A stretch of 64,000 nucleotides of DNA, taken from Sodiomyces alkalinus F11. Its lineage: Eukaryota > Ascomycota > Sordariomycetes > Glomerellales > Plectosphaerellaceae. The stretch's first letter is position 1. Every line of letters starts with the position of its first letter. Below the pieces are notes generated by a model. It had not been told where the DNA came from and ran no database searches. It saw nothing but the letters and a program-made list of their open reading frames with translations. This document shows, in pieces, positions 56,247 to 64,000 of this stretch. Made by a program: the position numbers and the translations under genes. The stretch lies in the NCBI RefSeq assembly GCF_003711515.1, contig NW_021167079.1, forward strand, positions 6,814,385 to 6,878,384. The letters are read 5' to 3'.

Positions 56247-59200
56247 GACGCACAGTTCGTGTTGGTTCTCCCAGTGCTAATAGATATGCTGGTTTCTTCA
56301 ATAGCTCCTATGCTTGGGCTTTCGTGTGGGATGATACCGTAGTAGCGGCTGGAGGGATATGGGAAGTTGAAATATAGGGTGGAGAGAGACGAAGAACTGG
56401 GCGAGTCGGAAGGGCCCTACGAAGTATAGATGAATAGGGACAGAAGCAAGTGGGAAAAGGTGCCGTAATCGTTAGTTTTATTGGCGAGACGGCGAGACGG
56501 CGGGACAAACCCGGGAGGGGAGAGCTATTTGTCCAGCATCATATATATCATGATGCTAGTAGCTATATGTACGAATAAGGTAGTGCGAGGGGCAGGGCTT
56601 CACGCCGTCCACCGCACGTTGAATATGGTCAGGGGAATGCGTACATTACGTTGTTCGTACTAGGGGGTAATTAATGGTGAGGGGTGATACGGTGAGACGA
56701 CCTGAACTGGTCGCATTTTCAGCTTGGATTGGTTGGTGATAAACGTTGAACCGGGTACCAGCTTCACCCTACGTGTAGTAGTAGGTTTCAGCATGTGGAG
56801 AATCCATGTATAGATACTTTCTGCCTACCTTGCCTTGTGTACCTACCTACCTACCTTACCTTACCTTACCTTGCCTTAGGTAGGTACCGTAAAAAGTCGA
56901 CAGTCACATGACGCAACCGACCCATGGATAGTACACTTAGAAAGCACAGCTGGAAATAACGCCCTCGGGGGAATTCTCCGCTTGAATGAGGCTCAGTCTG
57001 GTTCATTATCGCAGCTACCGAGACACTGCGTACGTTGTACATAAGACCGACAGAAACGCCTTCCAATCTGGTGCTGGACTCTCGACTCCTTGAGTGGCGC
57101 GTGAGGTCGTTCAATCAGTAAAACGCCACACTCTAAAGGCGTACTAGGTAGATGCAGACCAGCACACCGGTCCTGTTCACCCGTCTTGGTCTTCTCAGAA
57201 TCTACGGAATTTTGGCATGTATCCAAAATACCGAGTACTTCGACATTCTTTTACGGAAGCTGCCGAGGACTCGATACAGACATTCGAGAGAAGTGCGGGG
57301 AGTGGTGTGGTAGTGGCCTTATATTTCAGGCGCCAGGTCCCTCGGTAGACGAAGCAAAGACGCGAATGGCGGTGCGTGCCACTAGCGTGTCAACCAACGA
57401 GTGCTGTTATAGTAGGCTCGTCGCAGCGCTTCCTAGTACAGTAGTTCTAGATTGGGGGATGCTCTAGTTGGGTTGCAAATCCTTTTAGGGGACAGAACTT
57501 GCAAGTCTCAAGGGAGCAGGGGAACCTTCTATGACCTACCAGGACGTACAGCGTAAGCGCGAATACAGCGAGGCTCAAGAGCTTTTCACGGCCCCGGTAA
57601 CCTAACGGGACGGGACGGGGAGTGAAAAATACGATATGAAGTGCTTCGTATGCAACGTTAGTTTTAGAATAAAAAGCTGACCTACGAATCAAGTTGAAGC
57701 TGGCAGGGTAAGGAAATACCACTGGCAGCCGAGCCTTTTGGCCACTGAGGATAGATAGTGTCTGGAGATTTGGTGGGACACGCATTTCGTCGTCCTCGCA
57801 AAGCGACCATGGATGTGGCAGTGGCAGGCAACAGTGTTGCAGCCCGTTGTTTTGTTAGGACCACCACATTGGACGCAGCACTCTGTCTGGCCTGAAGGAG
57901 GTCTCGGGGGGATGGGGACAACCCTAGTTCGTACACACCCCTGTAATCACCAGTGCCACCCAGAAAAACAACACCCATACAAAATACACAAACACGCGCC
58001 TGCAAACGTCCTTAACAGCCACGATAATCTCAAAGTTATTGCCGTGACCGGTGAGTAGGTCAAGCCGAGACCGTTAATCATAAGTAGAAGAGCCTGCCAT
58101 TTGAAATTGAAGCTCTGGCTCCAGCCCCAGCGCCAACGCGCAATGAACGTGGACGTGATCAAAGGCATGTGAGTCGAGGGCAACGCAACCGACACGAGTT
58201 GCTTCTAAGTATAGAAGACCGTTTCTTCTATAAGGTAGTGATATGATTGGAAATTATCTCGATGAGACGAAAATACCTCGAATATTACTTATCTCGGAGA
58301 GGAGCAGAGTCATACTAGCTATATAGAGGCGGTTAATATAGATACCTTACCCAGAGTAAGAGATTCACTTAGATATTTAGTAGGTTTACTGGAGTTACGG
58401 CGATGTAAATCGTGCAGGCGTGGCACGAGTGGCCTTCGTTCAAATAGGCTTGTAGGGTAAGGTAGGGACTTTCTTCTAGTTGGTAATAACCTGCGGTGCG
58501 ACACGGCGATAATTCCAGGCGAGGGAATAGGCTGCCTAACCAGTGAAACCAGATCAGTAAGCGCTGGGTCAGCCAGGAATAAAGTCAGTAACCCCCTACT
58601 ATATATACGAAGGGAATAACGTGTTTTCAATACCCACCCAAGGCGATAAAGCTACCTATCTACCTTACCTACCTTACCTTATCCGTGGCAGAAGGGCAGG
58701 GTAGGGGGAGGTAAGTACCTGCTATAGGTAGTACTTATTTAGGTAGCCTAAATAGAGCTATTTCCGCCCCGTAAGCAGTACCTAACAAAGCAAGTACCCC
58801 GTAACAGCACAATGCGCTATCCAGTACCCTCCCACCATAACTAAAGGAACTTAGCGGCCCTACTCTGTAGCATATTTTCTACTGATTTCCCATCACCCTA
58901 AAGCCCCGCCCGAGTGCCTAGCACTACAAAATCTGGCAGCCACCCACCTACGCCCCCTCCTATCCTCCCTTGTTTTCTCTCTTTCCCCGCCTCCGGTTAC
59001 TCTTCACCATATAATTACTTGCTTTTTAGGCGCTTCACACCCTGAAAGCTGGCTCTTTTCGCCGTCTTCTCCGCCACGAATTACAGTCTTACAAGCTAGA
59101 ACCCGCTATCACCACAGCGTCAAAGCAAACAACAACGCGTTCAAGGTCCTACGACCCCCACTAACCAGCTACAGGCCCCATCGGCAGCTTGCCTGGCTGG

Positions 59201-59249
59201 CCCGATTCATCCCCATTTCATCCCCAATCGCGCCCACTGCCAATACACC
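56247..59249. other. 3.0 kb divergent intergenic region
   Basis: This lies between the HET-C start (minus) and the HMG-box gene start (plus). No coding sequence was recognised. Palindromic and tandem words built from TACCT and TTACC occur at 56822-56886 and 58655-58760, and one TACGTTGTAC lies at 57031. The last 300 bases look like a pyrimidine-rich leader of the HMG gene. Confidence 0.55.
56834..56886. repeat. TACC/TTACC tandem words closed by an inverted copy
   Basis: About four TACC-type units and four CTTAC units in tandem end in TTAGGTAGGTACC, which is the inverse of the start, so the array can pair with itself. It is visible directly and resembles the cluster at 7563-8376. Confidence 0.7.
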
Positions 59250-60955
59250 ATGCCTCGCGTTTCTAAGAAAGCCGCCGAGGAGGCAAAGGCAAAGGCTGCC
59301 GCTGCCGCTGCCGCTGCCGCTGCCGCTACTGCGCCCGCGGTCGCTCCTGCGCCAGCACCTGTCATCGCACAAGCCCCTTCGGCTCCCATCCAGCAAGTGC
59401 CTTCGCATCCGCAGCAAATGGGCATCCCCCAGGGGACCCTTGGCCTCCACCCTACTCCTGTCCGACACATTGATCCCGAGGGTTTCATTCGAGTCCGCGA
59501 CTCGGTAAGTCACTTCATCTCATTTTCCTCGCCGGAACAAAGTCCCTCTGCACCCGTCGTCATTCAACCAGGCCCGTCTTCACCTTCCTCCATCACGGAC
59601 CCCATCCCCCTTCCGATATGTTATGGCTGTCATCTTTCCACCTTGAATACCATGAGCCATCCGGCGAGAGTATCGTGTGTGCTGTTATCACACCCCTCCC
59701 AAGGTCAGCCGACATGTATCAAGTCTTGTCAATTGTGTTGCCGGCCAAGAACTCCGAGAGGACCATGCTCTCTTTTTTTCCCTTTTTTTCTCTCTCAAGG
59801 CGTAATCTGTATTATTTTGGACGCGTCTATGATACGGGTCGCACCCCTTGTTTACGTCGCCACCCGTTTTGGAAATCGGCCGGGAGGCCACTCGGGTCAC
59901 CCGGCGCTGCGGAGCTTGGCTCATACCTCACCTTCTGAACACCATAATCACATTGCGTTCAAATACACACTCTTACAGCTCATGCTAATTTTATGTAACG
60001 ATTAGGTTCATCATCGCCTGCTCACCATCTTGGAGCTCATCAAATCTTTCTCCGTCGACTATTATCGCCAGACTAACTTGCTCCTTGGAGAAGCCTCAAC
60101 TGAAATCCCTGGCATCGACGTACCCCTGGGCAACCTCGAGCATGCGGTCCAGAACATCGCGGCCATCCCAGGGTTGATGCAAAGTGCTGCGGAGTACGGT
60201 CCGCCCGCTGAGGAGAAGAAGGAGCGGAAGAAGCGCACACATGACCCCAATGCGCCCAAGCGGCCTTTGACGCCCTATTTCCTGTACATGCAGACGGCCC
60301 GTCCTATCATTGGCAACGACCTCGGACCTGATGCACCCAAGGGCGCCGTCCAGGAGGAAGGCCAGCGGCGCTGGAAGGCCATGGGCCAGGCTGAGAAGAA
60401 TGTGAGTTGGCGCATGGCAACTGTCTTGTTTTCTCATCTCTTATCGTTGAGGGTCCCGGAGTTGGAGTGCTAACTGCTCGTCAGGGTTGGAACAACGCCT
60501 ACCAGTACAATCTTCGGCTCTACCAGGCCCGCGTTCACTCCTACAAGCACGGCAACCCGGATGCCAAGCTCATGACTGATGAAGAGGCTCTTCAGTACGC
60601 CGACGCTAATGAGATTCCTCTCCCCCACCTTGAGGATGACACGGTTCCCGACGAGGAAGACGCGATCGCCGAACAGCTCCGGCAAGCCACGCCGGGTACC
60701 GAGGCGGAAGAGGTTGAAGAAGAAGAGGTGGAGGAGCCGCCCGCTCCTACCAAGACCCCCAAGAAGGCCAGCCGAAAGCGCAAGTCGGAGGCGGCCGAGT
60801 CGGAGCCTGCCAAGTCGACCCCTGCCGCGGCTGTGGCTTCTGCTGTTGCTACCCCCGATACGAAGAAGCGACGCCGTACCAGCAAGGCTATTGAAGCCGA
60901 GAGCACCAGGGAGGAGCCGGTCAAGAAGAGCCGAGCCAAGAAGGCCAAGAACTGA
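59250..60955 (+). CDS. HMG-box protein
   Basis: Three exons, 59250-59504, 60006-60401 and 60485-60955, give 373 residues. The N-terminus is basic and then Ala/Pro-rich (MPRVSKKAAEEAKAK followed by an Ala run). Across the first junction the protein reads FIRVRDSVHHRLLTILELIK, beginning a helical region with FSVDYYRQTNLLLGEAST. A single HMG box (about residues 150-220) reads DPNAPKRPLTPYFLYMQTAR, continues through EEGQRRWKAMGQAEKN, and resumes after the second intron with GWNNAYQYNLRLYQARVHSY. The C-terminal 100 residues alternate acidic (EEVEEEEVEE) and basic (KKASRKRKSE, KKSRAKKAKN) blocks, typical of nuclear architectural DNA-binding proteins. HMG boxes bend DNA with little sequence specificity; whether this one is nuclear, mitochondrial or both is not decided. 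The first intron, 501 bases, is unusually long. Confidence 0.87.
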
Positions 60956-62352
60956 TGCATGGCTGGGTGGTTTATCTTAACCACGCGGTCATGTCTTTTC
61001 TCTTTCTCTATTCCTTTTCAGTTGGTTGTGGGGGTTTTTCTTTTCTTTTTTCCTTTTTTCCCAGTCCAGCTTTTCAACGACAGATCTCCATCCAGCCGAG
61101 ACGAAGCAGTAAGTCCAAGCAAAGAAGTCATGGACGCCTCGACGCCGCGATGAGGAAAGAAAGAAGGGGAAAAGAAGACGAATTTTGCGAGACCACTCCA
61201 GTCGTTCACGAGGTATCATCCTTCCCAAGAAGCAAAAGAAAAGAACCGGGGAGCACGCCCTGAGGGCTGAAAGCTACCGGCTTCTCCGAGGCTAGATGCT
61301 GAGGCCCTTAACTGAGGTCCGCGGGAGGCTGTGTGTACTGGGGGTATATAAATGGTCAATGGTCAATAGGATGGGTTCCCTCTTGCTGGTCAGGCGTGCG
61401 AGGTACGGGTCTCGGGGCAAAGGGCTACGGGCCACAGGGATGGAAAATGTGACCTAGTAATCGGCAAGGGGGGCAATACGGAAAAAAGGAAGGGAGTTGT
61501 CGGGCCAATTGTTCATGGTCGGCGGTTGGCCGATGAGACGTGAGGCCGGATTCTGGCACGACGAAGGCATGGGTCGTCTCTGGATGTATTATTGTAAGCT
61601 TGCTGCCCATTTGGGCCATTATGAAGACATGAATATTCTTGATCACTGAGAGGGACCAGAAAGCCAACCAACCAACGGAGAGTAGGAGCGTTCACATCTC
61701 CTTTGCTTGGCAGGACAATACGTGGGCGAAACGCACTAATTACTACCTATACCTACCTTAAGGTACGGTACTCTAAGGTGGGACGAATTCGGTTCTATCC
61801 GACCCGAACAGTTCCTTTGTATTCATTCACGTGGGAGTGTAACTGGATCGCATGGATTTCAACATTGGCGTGTTACTCTATCTTACAGGGGCGATATGAT
61901 GTTGGTGGTATAACGTATTGCCCACTGTAGATGTCTGGGACTGAAAGGCTTCGAGATCCAATAATAAGGCACGGATCACTGCGACCTACAGTACCTCAGG
62001 TACCTAACCTTCAGTGGTACCTTACTCAAAGTACGGATACCGAGTAATACGTGTAATATGGTTGGTGCCTTCCTCCGTAAAGCAGGTACCTTATCTTTGA
62101 CGTAGGTTCCAGGTTGACCTTGTGCGGGGCCACTGATAACGGGATTGAAGCTTCCATTCGGACGGGACATGCGACTTTCGCGTCCATTTCTCGAAGCAAA
62201 TCGTCGAATTCCCGACTCATTCATCCCTCATCATCTTTCGGATCCAAGTCTTATGAGTAAAACGTAGCTCGTTACCTTACTCGATCTCATTTGTATCCCT
62301 TATTCAAGACAGAGAAGAGCTGTAGCTCTCTCTACTCTACCTATCCACTACG
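60956..62352. other. Intergenic region upstream of urease
   Basis: The first part is the 3' flank of the HMG gene with T-rich tracts. GGTACC/CCTTAAGG-type palindromic words occur at 61742-61777 and 61985-62035. The last part is the urease 5' flank. No gene was recognised. Confidence 0.6.
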
Positions 62353-64000
62353 ATGCGTCTCGTGCCGAGGGAGGTTCGTCGTCCGTCGTCCGTCGTCCGA
62401 CTTGTGAACCCGTCACCGTGGAATTCAATTCACATCTCCACCTCCCTTCCCCCTTCCCTTCCCGCCTAGCATCGTCTCACGTAGGACCAGGCCTGCTAAC
62501 ACAAAAAGTCGTATCGTAGCTCGATAAGCTTGTTATATCTCAGCTAGGCTTCCTGGCTCAGCGTCGCCTTGCTCGAGGGGTTAGGCTCAATCACTCGGAA
62601 GCAGCGGTAATATCACCCACCCCACCCCTTGCCCCTCCATCCCGGCGTCCTTAATAAGGTACCTTATCAAGCCGGTACCTTCAATTGCCCAGTACATGTA
62701 TTTTGTCCGTGAATTAACACACGTTCAACTCCTCCCTCTCCGGTGGTAGGCCCTTATCGCCAACAACTTACAAGAACTCATCCGAGATGGAAACCACAAC
62801 GTTGCTGACCTGATGAGCATCGGCGCGACCATGCTGGGTCGGCGCCACGTCGAGCCGGCCGTCTGCACCACCCTAAAGTACATCATGGTTGAGGGTACCT
62901 TCCCGACCGGCACGTACCTTGTCACTGTGCACAACCCCATATCAAGCGATGATGGCAACCTGGACCGTGCCCTTTACGGCTACCTCCCTGCACCTCGCAT
63001 GCCCACCAACGATGACTTCCCCCTTCACGCCCCCGAGGCCTTTGAGCCGACCGCCCAGCCGGGTGCCGTCGTGGCCGTGAAGGATGCCAAGATCACCCTC
63101 AACCCGGGCCGCAAGCGCATCAGGCTGCGCGTCACAAGCACCGGAGACCGCCCCATCCAGGTAGGAAGCCACTATCACTTCGTCGAGACGAACCCGCGAC
63201 TCTCCTTCGACCGCGCCCGTGCCTACGGGTTTCGTCTCGACATCCCCGCGGGCACCTCGGTCCGCTTCGAGCCGGGCGATACCAAGACGGTTACTCTCGT
63301 GGAGATTGGTGGTAACCGTGTCATCCGCGGCGGCCACAACCTGGCCAGCGGTCCCGTCGATCTCAGCCGCGCCGGAGAGATTGTGCAGAAGCTGCAGGCG
63401 GCCGGCTTCGCCCACGCCCCCGAACCCGCGGGCGACATGGCGTTCATCAGCCCCTTCGAGATGGACCGTGCTGCCTACGCCGTCATGTTCGGTCCTACCA
63501 CCGGCGACAGGTTACGTCTGGGGAACACGAACCTGTGGATCAAGGTCGAGAAGGATCTCTCTGACTATGGAGACGAATGCATCTTTGGCGGTGGGAAGAC
63601 CCTGCGCGAAGGTATGGGTCAGGCCAGCGGCCGGAGGGACGAGGAGTCGCTCGACCTGGTGATCAGCAATGCCCTCATTCTGGACTGGACCGGCATTTAC
63701 AAGGCGGATATCGGCGTCAAAGACGGCATCATCGTCGGCATCGGCAGGGCGGGAAACCCAGACGTCATGAACGGCGTGTCGGAGAACATGGTTGTTGGCA
63801 GCTGCACTGACGTCATCTCCATGGAAGGCAAGATCGTGACGGCTGGCGCCATCGATACCCATATTCATTTCATCTGCCCGCAACAGGCGGAGGAAGCCCT
63901 CAGCTCTGGCGTTACCACCTTGCTGGGCGGCGGGACGGGTCCCACGTAAGTATCCATCATCCATGACCCCTTCGACGGAGTAACCGGTAACAAGAGAGCG
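62353..64000 (+). CDS. Urease, 5' part (runs off the window)
   Basis: Predicted exons are 62353-62373 (21 bases), 62520-62606 and 62750-63945; an intron then starts at 63946 (GTAAGT) and the gene continues beyond the window. The visible 434 residues are about half of a fungal urease (about 830-840). The gamma-like part reads [40 protein letters not shown] and the GRRHVEPAV block. The beta-like part has [11 protein letters not shown] and [20 protein letters not shown]. The alpha-like part starts [20 protein letters not shown] and reaches [14 protein letters not shown], where the two His are nickel ligands. The carbamylated Lys and the active-site flap lie outside the window. The enzyme hydrolyses urea to ammonia and carbamate in the cytosol and needs the UreD/F/G chaperones for nickel loading; none is present here. 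Confidence 0.95.

Noticed and set aside
56834..56886. Possible telomere-like or CRISPR-like array
   Set aside because: The units are only 4-5 bases and imperfect, without spacers and without a TTAGGG unit; it is a short intergenic tandem repeat.
53094..62352. A HET-domain partner (pin-c-like) next to het-c
   Set aside because: No open frame in the flanks shows HET-domain motifs, so the linked incompatibility pair known from Neurospora is not visible in this window.

Overview
This window is nuclear DNA from a filamentous ascomycete (Pezizomycotina, most likely Sordariomycetes). The evidence is short GT-AG introns with CTAAC/CTGAC-like branch sites, fungal-only families (a HET-C incompatibility protein, an RCR Congo-red-resistance protein, a fungal-type cysteine synthase 2, a GH45 cellulase), and long, UTR-rich intergenic spaces. 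Nothing bacterial, viral or CRISPR-like was seen, and I recognised no tRNA, rRNA or intact transposon.

Layout, left to right: an uncharacterised basic protein (1652-2587); an Sfl1-like HSF-type regulator (3201-5354, minus); a 5.1 kb gene-poor stretch; an RBR-type E3 ubiquitin ligase (10482-11841); PIG-P/Gpi19 (12523-13329); actin-related protein Arp4 (13959-15455); TFIID subunit TAF1 (17133-20602); a 4.8 kb gene-poor stretch; an Rlm1-type MADS-box factor (25406-27596); an RCR-type membrane protein (28994-29604); a conserved hypothetical (30132-30934, minus); alanyl-tRNA synthetase (32169-35678); NDUFAF7-like complex I assembly methyltransferase (36087-37794, minus), divergent from a mitochondrial-type cysteine synthase 2 (38491-40125); TFIIS (40955-42118, minus), divergent from an uncharacterised membrane/coiled-coil protein (43292-45097); a PA-TM-RING-type E3 ligase (45863-48012, minus); a GH45 endoglucanase (50417-51703, minus); the HET-C protein (53094-56246, minus), interrupted by a 145-base run of N; an HMG-box protein (59250-60955); and the 5' half of urease (62353 to beyond the window end).

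The genes are a housekeeping mixture, not a cluster. There is a loose chromatin/transcription theme (Arp4, TAF1, TFIIS, HMG-box, Sfl1-like, Rlm1-like) and a cell-wall/surface theme (Rlm1-like, RCR, Gpi19, HET-C, GH45). Exon structures were built by hand from splice consensus and agreement with remembered family motifs, so junctions are predictions.

The points most worth following are: a presequence-like, start-codon-less in-frame extension ahead of alanyl-tRNA synthetase; the HET-C locus with a GC-AG intron and a repeat-collapsed gap; the unresolved 3' end of TAF1; a microsatellite-encoded Pro/Ser insertion inside the cysteine synthase fold; very small coding exons in TFIIS (9 nt) and urease (21 nt); and two families of short words (TACGTTGTAC, and TAAGGTACCTTA-like palindromes) that recur in intergenic DNA. 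I did not find convincing evidence of a wholly new multi-gene system.
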